Assembly: GCA_002104905.1 (NCBI GenBank)
Contig: MCFE01000673.1
Span: 1 to 47,368, forward strand
DNA length: 47,368 bases
Direction of reading: 5' to 3'
From: Basidiobolus meristosporus CBS 931.73
Taxonomy: Eukaryota; Basidiobolomycota; Basidiobolomycetes; Basidiobolales; Basidiobolaceae
Every line of letters begins with the position of its first letter. The first letter of the stretch is position 1. The position numbers and the translations under genes are program-made. The notes under the pieces are model-generated. The model had not been told where the DNA came from, did not search any database, and worked only from the letters and a program-made list of their open reading frames with translations. Below are positions 33,162-44,222 of this stretch, piece after piece.

Positions 33162-33505
33162 ATAGGAGAAAACAGCAGTATAGGTAAAATAGTTAAGATA
33201 CTCATCAACGCACAGTATATTCTTACAAGAAGATATTCACTGAGAGAAATGTATCTGGAGCCTTATGATGAGTAAATAAAGCAAGGAAAGCACTATTCTG
33301 AGCAACATAAGTAAAAATAAATCAAAGTACCAGTAACTATTTCCTACCACTGGCAATATGGTCAAGTCTATAGTGCCAGATAGTGCTGTGGAATACAGAT
33401 TGATCTGGTGCTATAAAAAGGCTGGCACTATATGGCACTATCCAACAGAACAAGTCTAATTTATATCTGAGCTTGACAGCACCCAGCTGAGAGCACCAGT
33501 TGCAG
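33162..33505. other. Harbinger B to CACTA copy 2 junction
   Basis: No gene is visible. It contains an inverted repeat, TAGTGCCAGATAGTGC (33371-33386) with GCACTATATGGCACTA (33425-33440), matching at 15 of 16 positions around a 38-bp loop. One of the two elements probably ends here. Confidence 0.55.
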
Positions 33506-33833
33506 GTAACCAACTTGAGTTACCCTATGAAAAGCAATTTGGTCCCACAGGTGGATCCAATCTGGATCAGCTATCAGGATCCTGCTTGGAGACCACACTG
33601 ATACCAGCAGCTTAGAACTAGTGACCCTCTTAATAATGTATGGCAGGATCCTGATGGCATTTTGCTAATTTTACTGCCAAATAAAGTTATAAAAACTTAA
33701 CAGGGTGTGATTGGTGCCAAGACAATATTTGCATGGCATTGTTGCAGTTATAATGTGCTCAACACCTATATTAAATCAATCTAAATGGCCAGGACATTTG
33801 ATTGCGTTATATAGCAAACATCTTGACAGAATT

Positions 33834-36176
33834 TTAGCAGCCACACAGTGAGGCTCTGTAGTCCTCATTACAGTAGTACGGTGGCCTACAGCTAGTTCTG
33901 TATAACACCACTATACAAATATACCAAATGGTATTTCCTTTTCTACCTCCCCTTGTGCAATTCATGTTTTCCACTGTGGAATCACCCCTCTTTATTTGCT
34001 TACCCAATACTACCTTTGGTACTCCACATATAGTCAAAATAAAAGAAACTATGACCTCCTGATTGCTAAACTCTGTAAACATGCACACCTGCCACAATTG
34101 ACATACTTCTATCACCTCAAGTTTACAGCTTTCCAATGTGATACTTGTAAAGTTGCCATAAACCTTGTACTGCTGGTACCATATACATCTTACAAACATG
34201 TGCTTGGTTGTTGTCACTTTTGCCATGAGTACCTCCTGAATATCCTCACAGAACTTCTAGGTATTTATCCAATATATTTCTTCTCCCTGCTGCATTCTAG
34301 TCCCCCTTAGATGTGCAATCTAGCCCTTGTTTATGTGAATTCTGTATAGAATGGTGGAAAGGTGGCTTGTGTTTGTGAGAAATCCAGCATACCTTGGTGG
34401 AGCTTTCCTAACAAGAATTAGTTGCTTGTTGCACCCAACCCAGCTTTGAATTACTTACTTGATTACCCTTACATTGGGGCTGCTTAGCTTCTTAAAGCCA
34501 TAGGCATAGGTGTCTCCATATGGACATCTGTCCTCAGGATTTTTCAGCTCTACCTGGCTGACCTCCATGTGCCAACTTATTGCATTCATGACAGACTTAA
34601 AAGTGATATTCTTGATAAGATTGGAATATGGTAGTACCTGCAACTTGACTTGTCTTTCTTTCTCCCCACACATTTGCTCCATAGGAAACTCCCAAAAGGT
34701 GAAGCAAGGCCTAATATTCTCCACACACCAAGCAAGATGGAGTAGAGAATGGATAAAGTGGTGGCAGAGATCTACATGCACAGCTTTATGTTTGTGGTAT
34801 AGCTGCTCAGATCCTGTTACAAACTCCTTGCCCAACAGCTACATATGCATTGTGTTAGCATTGGTGATTGGATTCTGGATAAATATTCCTATAATGTCCA
34901 CATATGACTCCAAATGCTTCCAATGTACTCTGGGTGGGAATGGTTTCACAATGCCACCTGAATAAATATATTTCCAGTTCATCCAGTCCTTGCATTTGTA
35001 TTGTTGCATATTTGTGTAAAAATTGATTGGAGCCCATGAGAAGTACTAAGGGTTACAGATACTCTGTAATATCTTGCCACCTCCTTCAAGTATCTCCAGC
35101 ATTTTGAAGGGCTGATTTAGCTTGTAGAGCCTCATGTATAATTTGGTCATCAGTATAGGGATATTGTTGAAAAGCAAAAGCATTTCTTCCAGTAGAAAGC
35201 TATTGCTGTATCAGATACCCTCTATCTCAAGTATCTCTGGTTTCCAGTTGGTTCCATATTCCAACCAATGGCTTATAACCTGCCAACTTTGTTGCAATTG
35301 CACGCTGACTTCTGTACATTCTCTCTGTGGGAAGATAATGTTCTTAGTGCTGGTATTTGGGTAATAATAATGTATGTGAGTTATGGAGTAAATATCCCTG
35401 GATCTCACACATTCGACAGCAATACTGTCCATTGTGCCCGGAAAAACCTGTCATCTTGCTGATGGCTGGGGTATCTCCAATGCAGATAATAATATGCACT
35501 CTTACATGATGGCCACTTACCATTATCCTGCTGGAACGCATACAAAACTCATCCAGCAATAGATGCAGGTAACTATTCAGGCTGGATAGTGATTTGGGCC
35601 CACATACCAGTGAGACTATCATCAGATTATTGCTCTGATACTGTAACATGGGTTGCAGATTCAGATTGACAAGAATCAGTGGCCAGCATGACTTGCTGGT
35701 AGAGTACTTGTTTGATGAGAATCTATCAAGTGCTAAGGCAAAGGCATGGTCATACATACCTTCAAAGTAGCCCTTGCTTCATGGCTGTTTTTAATGTTTG
35801 CCATCAAATATTTCAGATATGTTTGCGCTTGATTTATACGGATTGCAGTACTGTCTAGCTTTGCAATATTTGTCAGACAGCATTAGCTTCTTTATACAGG
35901 GTATTACTGGAATATATCATGAGTGTTAGCCATGTTTTCCCTTTGTGGTGGTGGATTCCTGACAATTTGGACATGTTACAATGGTAGAAAATTTGGATTT
36001 GAATGCCATGCAACTGCTAACACATGCTGAAATCTGGACAGTCTCTGGGTCATATGCTGCTGGCCACATGACAGTTATTCACTTGTACCATGGACATGGG
36101 AAGTTGAATCCTGGAATGAATTTGGCAAGAAGTAGCAATAAATCCTCAAAGCCCCCATTGCGGATATTAGTGGAAA
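33834..36176 (-). pseudogene. tnp2: CACTA copy 2, Tnp2 transposase
   Basis: On the minus strand, the N-terminal region (36176-35940) reads GGFEDLLLLLAKFIPGFNF and CVSSCMAFKSKF with CPNCQE. The core follows (NISEIFDGKH, YDHAFALALDRFSSNKY, GPKSLSSLNSYLHL, CIGDTPAISKMTGFSGHNG with CCRMCEIQG). Then come PCFTFWEFPMEQMCGE with NIKNITFKSV-type sequence (34455-34835) and the C-terminal domain HMFVRCIWYQQYKVYGNF (33834-34226). It retains sequence that copy 1 lost after the zinc finger, but lacks the zinc finger and start, deleted at the gypsy-B junction. Stops and frameshifts are frequent. Confidence 0.85.
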
Positions 36177-36450
36177 TCAAATCAGTAGCATTAGTCAGTA
36201 AATGAATCAGCAGATCCTTATCAGACAGAAATAGATATATGAAGTAGGATCTTATTGGGTGATGATGATGCAATCAAATGAGTCATCAGCCACAACCGAC
36301 ATTAGGAAATACAATTAGTCAGCAATTGAACTGGCAAAATGTATATAAGGAGCTGCTGGAACCTCAATAAAAATCAGTTCAAGTTTTAGTGAATACAATA
36401 CTAGCTAAACTCCCTATTCCTCTACAACTTTTATACCAAGACTTGTAACA
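36177..36450 (+). repeat. Gypsy-B 5' LTR, 5'-truncated
   Basis: It matches 40746-41019 of the 3' LTR and starts abruptly next to Tnp2 sequence. It carries GTATATAAGG (TATA-like, about 36341) and AATAAA, and ends TTGTAACA. Confidence 0.92.
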
Positions 36451-36451
36451 T

Positions 36452-36468
36452 TGGTAGCAGCACTAACC
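36452..36468 (+). promoter_or_regulatory. Gypsy-B primer-binding site
   Basis: TGGTAGCAGCACTAACC begins one base after the LTR end. The TGG start fits a tRNA CCA end; the tRNA was not identified. Confidence 0.65.
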
Positions 36469-36508
36469 AGTAACCTCCCTCCTGAAGAAAGAAGAAACCA
36501 CCCTCAAG

Positions 36509-37400
36509 ATGTCAGACAATCAAGAATGGAAGAATGCCATGCAGCAAGTCCTGGCCCAACAGCAACAGTTACTCCAGATCCTCAGCCAACAGCAACAAGG
36601 AATGACTACCATGGCTCAGAGACAGCAAAGCCCTGTCAAGAGCAACTTTAGTGTGAAGGTCAACCAGTACCATGGCAAAGTCAATCAAAACCTGGGAACT
36701 TGGCTCTTTCAGATTGAAGAAGCATTTAGAGCCAAAGGAATTGCTCCAGAAAGCAAGTTGCATTATGCAGCTTCTTACCTGGCAGATGCAGATTTACTGT
36801 GGTACCACAACAAGATCAGGTCAGCCACTATGATGGGATGCTCTACAATCTCTACCTGGGATGAGTTTGTGTTGGAAATTCAGGATGCTTTTGAACCTCC
36901 CCACCAGCAGACACTACTAAGAAGGAAGCTAAAGACACTCAAACAGAAAGGAATGGTTCAAGAATATATCTATGAGTACAGATGTCTACTTGGACAAATT
37001 GAAAGAATGGAACCCTGGATCAAGTAGAATACTTTATTGATGGGTTGAAAGAAAGAACTTGCAAGGAAGTGAATTACCAAAGACCTCAGACTATTGAAGA
37101 AGCCATCAAGATTGCCATTGACTATGACTCAGCTATGTTTGGAGTTGGGAAGCCTACAGTGACTAATCAGAAAGGCTACAATCATTATGAAAGAAGGCAG
37201 TCAGAAGCAGTACCAATGGAAATAGAAGCTATGCAGAAGAATCCTACCTCAGAAGAATGTAAGAGGAAAGGACTTTGCTTCAATTGCCACCATCAAGGAC
37301 ATATTGCAAAGGACTGCCCTCAGAGAAGAAATGGACACCAGCTATCAAGAACCTTTAGCCGTATTGAGGCCTTGGAGCATAGTAACATGGGGGATGAACT
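36509..37400 (+). pseudogene. Gypsy-B gag
   Basis: The ATG at 36509 opens a Gln-rich N-terminus (NAMQQVLAQQQQLLQIL), then the retrotransposon gag domain (AAFRAKGIAPESK-type region, TMMGCSTISTWDEF, YIYEYRCLLGQIER). A frameshift near 37010-37027 ends the first frame. The next frame (visible from about 37012, long ORF from 37045) contains the zinc knuckle CFNCHHQGHIAKDC (37276-37317). Gypsy-C reads through this site in one frame, so the shift is a mutation rather than a programmed signal. Confidence 0.88.
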
Positions 37401-37866
37401 TGAAGAAGACTCAGAACTCACCTTCCATACGACAGAAGAATACCTATCCCAGATGACCTCAAACTCAGGAAAGCTCTTGTACTTGAATGGAGTAATCAAT
37501 AGAGTACCTGCCAAGATCATGATTGACTCAGGAGCATTGCATGAGTACATGTCAGAGCAGTTTGCTCTGAAAGCTGGAATTAACTTGGAACCCACCAAAT
37601 CAACTTCAGTCTCAACAGCTGATGGGAACTCTCACATAATCAGCCGTATTACTTGGCCAGTAAGAATGAAGATCAATGACAATGAAGAAGACCTACAGGC
37701 TTATGTATTTGGGAACTGCAAGTTTGACCTTGTACTTGGAAAAACCTGGCTATTTTGTTGTAATCCATCAATCAACTGGAGAACCCATGCTACTCAGATC
37801 CAAAAAGACAACAAGACCTATGAGCTATTACCTGCCAGGCTGGATTTCAACTAAGTCAATTCCAGT
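37401..37866 (+). pseudogene. Gypsy-B protease
   Basis: It continues the gag frame. The catalytic motif MIDSGALHEYMSEQF has the D-S-G of retropepsins (about 37518). The C-terminal part FDLVLGKTWLF fits the protease fold. The frame ends at a TAA (37852-37854) and is resumed in the same frame by the RT linker at 37867, so one substitution separates the two ORFs. Confidence 0.82.
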
Positions 37867-38960
37867 ATGTGTGAGACAAGTAAACTTAGCAAAGCCCAGT
37901 TCTGTAGAGCACTTAGAAAAGGTACCCAGATGTTCCTCATGGCTGTATTACAGGAGGATTCTGCTACCCCAGCACCCCAGCAGGTCCAGACTCTCTTGAA
38001 GAAATATTCAGACGTGTTTCCAGATGAGCTTGTAAGCTTACCACCAGTCACAGATGTGGATCATGCCATTGACACAGGAGATAGCCCTCTACTGAGCAAG
38101 ACACCTTACAGAATAAGTCCATTGAAATTGGAGGAAATGAAGAGACAAATTGATCAGCTATTGGAGCAAGGATACATCAGACCCAGCAAGTCACCTTGGG
38201 GAGCACCATTGCTTTTTGTGAAAAAGATGGATGGAACACTTAGGATGTGCATTAGCTACAGAGCCCTGAACTCAGTTACCGTCAAAAAAAAGTACCCATA
38301 CCTTGGATTGATGAGCTTTTGGACCAACTTAATGGAGCCACTATTTTCAGCAAAATTGACCTCATGACAGGACACAACAAGATTAGGGTGAAGCCAGAAG
38401 ACATCCCTAAGACAGCATTCAGGACCAGATATGGACATTACAAGTACTTAATCATGAGTTTTGGCCTCACCAATGCCCCTGCAACTTTCATGACCCTGAT
38501 GCAGACTGTCTTCCAGGAATACTTAGACAAGTTTGTCATAATCTACCTAGATGATATGCTGATATACAGCAAGACAGAAGAGGATCACTTGGTGCACATT
38601 GAAAAGGTCTTGAAGAAGCTAAGAGAAAACAAGCTTTATGGCAAGCTACCCAAGTGTGAATTCTTCAAGGAACATGTTGAATATCTGGGACACATAGTGA
38701 CTAGCACAGGAGTAACCTTGGACACCAAGAAGGTGAAAGTAATCAAGAATCTGAAGCAGCCGCATAGCATATCAGAGCTCAGATCATTCTTTGGAATGGT
38801 TTTCCATTATTGCAGATTTGTCAAGTTGTTTGCAGGTATTGCAGCCCCTTTAACTGATATCCTCAAGAAAGACAATACCTACAAGTGGGACATAGATTGT
38901 GAGACTGCCTTCCAGATGCTCAAGAATGAACTTGTTAAGCTGCCAAGCTTAAGAATACCA
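37867..38960 (+). pseudogene. Gypsy-B reverse transcriptase
   Basis: The linker and start of RT ([36 protein letters not shown]) are in one frame up to about 38297. There the frame shifts. Gypsy-C has four C in the matching TACCCCATA, gypsy-B only three, so a single-base loss explains it. The downstream frame (from 38319) carries [24 protein letters not shown], the catalytic YLDD (IIYLDDMLIYSK) and SFFGMVFHYCRFVK. All RT motifs are present apart from the frameshift. Confidence 0.92.
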
Positions 38961-39360
38961 GACTTCAGAAAAGAGTTCACTCTGTGCACAGATGCTTCAG
39001 ATTATGCAATTGGTGAAGTGCTGAGCCAAGAACACAAGGGAAAGGACTACCCTGTTGCCTTTGAATCCAAGCAACTGAACTCAGCAGAACAAGACTATCC
39101 AGTCCATGAGAAGGATATGCTTGCTATAATACACTGTTTGAAGACATGGATATGCTATATTGAAGGAGTCAAATGCACTGTGAAGACTGATCATGCCTCC
39201 CTCAAGTATATATTTACTCAGAAGGTACTCTCTACAAGAATGACAAGATGGAGTAAATACACTCAGCAATTTGACCTGGAGATTGCCTATTGCCCTGGAA
39301 AAAACAACACGGTTGCTGATGCCTTATCAAGATTAGATCAAGTTGCACAACTCAACTTGG
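38961..39360 (+). pseudogene. Gypsy-B RNase H
   Basis: It lies in the same open frame as RT and integrase. CTDASDYAIGEVLSQE, HEKDMLAIIHC and KTDHASLKYIF carry the acidic residues, and NTVADALSR marks the end of the domain. The domain itself looks intact. Confidence 0.88.
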
Positions 39361-40589
39361 TGTATGAACCAGACTGGCCTAGCCTATTACCAAAGTACTT
39401 GAAGAACCAAGCCATTCCTAATGAGGTGGATGAAGATATCAAGAAGATAATCCGTGATGAAGCCAGCAAATTTGTTGTACAGGATGAAACACTCTACCAA
39501 ATTGATGATGGTAGCCCTATTGCCTATTGCCCTTATGTTTCTTGCCTGGATTTAATACATAAGCTACACAATGCATATAAACATCTTGGAATTGAAGGAA
39601 CCTATAGTCTTGTGAAAGCCAGAGCATGGTGGCCCAGAATGAAACAAGACATTGGGAAGCTAGTGAAAACATGCCCAAATTGCCAAATTAACCAAAGCCA
39701 ATCACAGAGAATTGCTGAACTCTTTCTCTTGGAGCCTGTAAGACCATTTGAAAGATGGGGAATTGACTTTATTGGACAACTGCCAACTACCAGGAAATGC
39801 AACCGTTGGATACTAGTAGCAATTGACCATGCCACTAAATGGCCAGTTGCTAAGGCTGTACCAATAGCCAGTGAATAAGAAGTTGCAAGTTTTATTTAGC
39901 ATGATATCCTGATGAAGTATGGATGCCCTGTGGAGTTCTTATCTGATAGAGGAGCAAACTTTATGGCAAAGACATTAGAGGCTTACCTGGAAATGCAGCA
40001 GATCAGACACTTGAAAACCATGGCATATCACCCTAGAACTAATGGAGTCACTGAGCGGTTTAATGGATTATTTGGAAAGATGCTGACCAAGTATGCAAGT
40101 GGATTTGTCAGTAAATGGGATGAGTACATAGACCAGGCACTCTTTGCATGCAGAGTCAGAGTACACAACACCACCCAGCAATCACCATTTCACTTAGTGT
40201 ATGGATGCGAACCAAGGATTCCAGGAGATCCCACACAACCAAAGCTTACAGACACCTTAGAAAATGAACTCAGTCAGCTGAGTAGACACCAGCAACTGGA
40301 ACAAAGACATCAAGAGGCACAGACCAAAGTATCTCAAAGTGCAGAAAAGATGAAGCAGAGATTTGATAAGACCATAGCCCCAGAAGCATCAACAGTTGGG
40401 AACTTTGTATTGCAAAGAAACAACACTTGGAAGAAGTTTGAGTCACAATGGACAGGACCATTCAAGATCATCAGAGAATGTCCATTTGCAACTTACCAAC
40501 TGGTGGACAAACAAGGCAATATCCGGGAAGACTTAGTGCATAGGGACAGACTCAAGCTTGCAAGACTTGCTGATAATACTGAACCATGA
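39361..40589 (+). pseudogene. Gypsy-B integrase
   Basis: The zinc-binding region is HNAYKHLGIEGTYS with CPNCQIN. The core has WGIDFIGQLP (first Asp), FLSDRGANF (second Asp) and NGVTERFN (Glu), so all three catalytic residues are kept. The frame is broken by TAA at 39876-39878 and TAG at about 39897-39899, then continues at 39912-40589. The C-terminal region SQWTGPFKIIREC and LVHRDRLKLARLAD ends the protein. There is no chromodomain. Confidence 0.9.
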
Positions 40590-40637
40590 AGATATTGGTA
40601 TCTCAAGAAAAGAGATTCAGGAGAACCATCTCAAGTT

Positions 40638-40650
40638 TAGTAGGGGAGAA
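40638..40650 (+). promoter_or_regulatory. Gypsy-B polypurine tract
   Basis: TAGTAGGGGAGAA immediately precedes the 3' LTR and is the expected primer for plus-strand DNA synthesis. Confidence 0.75.
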
Positions 40651-41019
40651 TGTTATGATCTGCTGCTTGAATGTTTAAGTTAGATCAGTTTTTTAGTCAA
40701 ATCAATTAGTATATGTTTAGGTTATCAGTATATCAGTATTATCTATCAAATCAGTAGCATTAGTCAGCAAATGAATCAGCAGATCCTTATCAGACAGAAA
40801 TAGATATATCAAGTAGGATCTTATTAGGTGAGGATGATGTAATCAAATGAGTTATTAGCCACAACCTATATTAGGAAATGCAATTAGTCAGCAATTGATC
40901 TGGCAAAATGTATGTAAGGAACTGCTGGAACCTCAATAAAAATCAGTTCAAGTTTTAGTGAATACAATACTAGCTAAACTCCCTATTCCTCTACAACTCT
41001 TATACCAAGACTTGTAACA
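40651..41019 (+). repeat. Gypsy-B 3' LTR (369 bp)
   Basis: The terminal inverted repeat is TGTTA / TAACA, and the LTR contains GTATGTAAGG and AATAAA. X of CACTA copy 2 follows about 35 bp after its end. Confidence 0.95.
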
Positions 41020-41053
41020 TATTTCCCCTTTGGTTTGACTCACTTCCATATAT

Positions 41054-43100
41054 ATGCCACCAAAAAATAAAGCAACGTTGTCTGGCTTCCAACCAAGCCC
41101 CACCACTGACAGCAGCAGAAGAACAGTTGGTCAACAGCTTGCTTTGACATTCAGTGCAACAAGTAGGGCTACATCAAATAAAGGCAATGTTGACAGTGGC
41201 CCACTTGTGTTAATGATACAGACTCCTCAGGCTCTCAGTCAAGTAGGCAATTGAGAACCTCTGCTGAGCCAGAAGCTGACCATTTTGCTCAGGCAGATGA
41301 GAATGTAGCAAATGCAGTACCTTCAGTTGAAGATCAGCAAGCGGCCATGATAGCAGCACCACCACTCTTATTAGCAGTTATGTTGTCAGCTCATACCAAA
41401 GCATTAATAAAGCTATTAGGTGCAGTGGCTGATAGGATGGATGCAATGGCCCAGAGAAATCAGGAAATAGTCCAGAAATAGGATGAGTGGATAATATGTG
41501 TAGAGCAATCAATATCCCAGGTAGACAAAGCAGTATCTTTGCTGCAAAGAAGGAACTCAAGTAGCTCAATTGCACAGCCAAGAATTGAGCCATTTCCTGA
41601 TGTAACAGCAGAGGAACACCATACAGACTTTGAAGCACAGCAACAGTCCCCAAAGATAAAGTCCAGGGAAGAACCTATCCTAGTGTGAGAGGTAGACAAT
41701 GCGGTGTTTATACCAAAGCCTGAAAATTAAAATACATTGAGGATATGTGAAGCCAACAAGTGTAACAATGAAGAGTGGGCTAATATTTAAGAGGCTGTCA
41801 GAAGTCTAGCATGCCATCACCTTAAGGCCGGCATACCATGGAGCATCAGGAACTCCAGACCAAGCAGAATGCACTTAACTTGTTACATGTTCATTATCCT
41901 GGAATCATATGGACAAATGGATTTTGGGCCATCATTGGTATGCTAAGAAAGTATCTTAAGAATAGCAAAAGCTATCAAATGCAGCAAAACAAGGGTGCCA
42001 TGGCTAAAAGCCAGCGGCTTCCTTAAGTACCCATTACAAGCAGGGCCAAAACCCCAGACAAGTGTCAAAGAGATGTCAGGTTGCTGGAGGAGTGCCAATT
42101 AGGGACAGGAAGGCAGACACACATGCACCAGCACAACATTTATCAAGGAAAAAGCATAGTACCACTCAAGAAGCACTCAGACAAAGTAGTGGTGAAGGAC
42201 CTGGAGTGATAAAAACCAGCAGCTCTTACAGGAGCCCATCACAACCATGGTTGAGAGCTTGAAACAAGCAGAAAAGAAAAATCAGGTTGCCAGAAGAGTG
42301 CCAGCAAGGGAATAGCAGGCCAAAACAGATGCGTCAAAGCAGAATTCATCAAGGTGACAATGAAGTTGATTACAAGAAGCACTCAGACAAAGTAGCAGTG
42401 AAAGACCTGGCAGTGATACAGGCAAAGGTAAAGGGAAAAATGTCTACCCAAACCTGAGACAGGGTGGCATGCAAGAAAAACTACAGTTCTTGCCAATTAA
42501 TGCCACAAGCCTGGAACTAACTGAATCCCATCATACCCAAGACAAATTACCCACAATAAAGCAGCTGCTTTCACAAGAGTTGGAAGTGCAGCGGTTGAGC
42601 TACACTCCAGCAAAGTCATTGAGTTTGCAGAAAAATGAAATTTGTCTACAACAACTTCCACATCCTCCATTGTTGACAGAGTGAGGATCCTGCTGACAGA
42701 CAAGACTACAATTTCAAGAACTCAAAAAACTATCACAATGCCTTCAGTGGAATTTTGGAACATTAATAGGCACACCAAGAGGTTGCAGCACTTCTTCAAG
42801 AGCAGTGCTCAAGAAAACACACTTGAATATTGCAAGGATTTATTGCAAAGACTGGCAGATGAGGTGCTAGACCTTGCAGTGCCAGCTGATGTCCAGGACA
42901 TGGGGGGACCAGTGAATTACAGTGGCATAGAGCTGTTGGGTTCCCACCAGAGTCATGAAACAGAATGTTTCAGCAGAAATACTTATTGAGTGGTGGATTT
43001 TAATGGTGTTACTTGTCAAGTGTGGGGTTGGGTTTAATGTTAGTGTAGGGTAGAGGGACTTGTATATGTCAATGCAATTGCAAATTGAGGTACAACTGAA
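41054..43100 (+). pseudogene. CACTA copy 2, companion protein X
   Basis: This is the plus-strand homologue of X copy 1 with the same layout: ATG at 41054 (MPPKNKATLSGFQPSP), FSATSRATS, ADENVANAVPSVEDQQAAM, a likely coiled coil (ADRMDAMAQRNQEIVQK), FWAIIGMLRKYLKNS, the tandem repeat region (42005-42420), and FWNINRHTKRLQHFFKSS with CKDLLQRLADEVLDLAVPA near the C-terminus. Unlike copy 1 it has no LTR inside, so it serves as the reference for T3. It has frameshifts (near 41250 and 42600) and stops. It is head-to-head with Tnp2 copy 2 once gypsy-B is discounted. Confidence 0.75.
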
Positions 43101-43522
43101 GTTTCAATGGAAATAAGTCAATTTGTACACATAAAAAGTAAGAGAAACTGTCAAGTAAGGAAGTAGGGAGTGTGGAAATGAGGCAATAGCCAATCATTGC
43201 ACACAAACATAGGAGGTGATAGAGTGTCCAGGATCAGAAAGTGAGCAAATTGGCAGGGAACCAACTAAAAGCCACTTAAATATTGTGGTGATGAAAAATT
43301 TTGACCAAGTTGTTTGTGAAATCTGGGGTGCAATTACTTTTCAATGGTCTCTGGATGGTGTCCTGACAGGATCAGTACTTCTTAGTCATGGGACTTTAAC
43401 TTTGTGATGGCCTTTTGACAGGATCATTACAATAATTTTTTGTAGGATTTTTGAAGCACAGGAATTTTGAACATCTATATTAGTTTGATTTGACCCAAGC
43501 TCAAAGCTGAGAGGAGGGTGGA
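43101..43522 (+). mobile_element. CACTA copy 2, X-side non-coding end
   Basis: It is homologous to the minus strand of 13076-13430 in copy 1 up to about 43450. No ORF is supported. CTGACAGGATCAG (about 43362) and TGACAGGATCATTAC (about 43415) resemble the CAGGATCCTG motifs near the other end of the element. 43451-43522 has no match in the window. Confidence 0.6.
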
Positions 43523-44222
43523 TGTAGTGGGGTCACAATGACACCCACTGACAAATGTGCCCATTCCCATATTCTTTACTTCCCTATTTTTCTACTACCC
43601 TTATTTTAGATTTATTCTGTATTTCTTACTTGATCAGTACTATCCCATAAGCCAGCTGACTATCACACCTGCTAACCTTTTTGCATAAGTTATCCCTCAT
43701 TTTATGTATGATTACTTGATATATATGCATCTATGTCAGGCAGGTACCAGCACCAGTACCCTTGACACATGACTAATTGGTGGCACCATCCCTACTATTT
43801 TCATACCATATATGGTGTCTCTATGTTATGTACATTTCAGAATACTGATCCCTGATTGGTTGGGTGTGCTTTGCCTCTCAGAACCTTCCAGCACCTACTT
43901 AGAACACTCTTAGCTCATTCTGATGTCATTAAGATTTCTGTTTGATTGCCAAAACCTTCTGGAACACCATGATTGGTAATCACTTTGCCAGTGAGAAAAG
44001 TATATAAGGGAGGCTATCCCTCTACAATAAATCATCATCCTTTTTATCAATATACCAACTTGTTTATTAGTGTGATCACTGCTACCTGCTGCTACCTGAA
44101 CTTCCAACCCTAGACCACAGGACACTCCCAGGAAACCATGCTGACAGCAAACTGACCTTGGAGGCACTACTTGTGAGGAATACTCAGAGTAGGTATCTTT
44201 TATTATATTTGATTCTCTCCCA
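43523..44222 (+). repeat. LTR T6 (family T), 3'-truncated
   Basis: It starts TGTAGTGGGGTCACAATG and follows family T, including GTATATAAGG (about 44000) and AATAAA, to about GATTCTCTCCCA. The last ~370 bp are missing and copia-2 RT sequence starts directly. Confidence 0.85.

Larger units (their letters stand above)
36177..41019 (+). mobile_element. Gypsy-B, near-complete Ty3/gypsy element
   Basis: The 3' LTR is complete (40651-41019). The 5' LTR is missing its first ~95 bp. Gag, protease, RT, RNase H and integrase all lie between them. The shared 274 bp of the LTRs differ at about 14 positions, so it is older than gypsy-A. It sits between the divergent Tnp2 and X genes of CACTA copy 2. Confidence 0.93.

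Noticed and set aside
37000-37045. A programmed frameshift between gag and pol in gypsy-B
   Set aside because: Gypsy-C reads through the same site in one frame and no slippery sequence is present, so it is a mutation.
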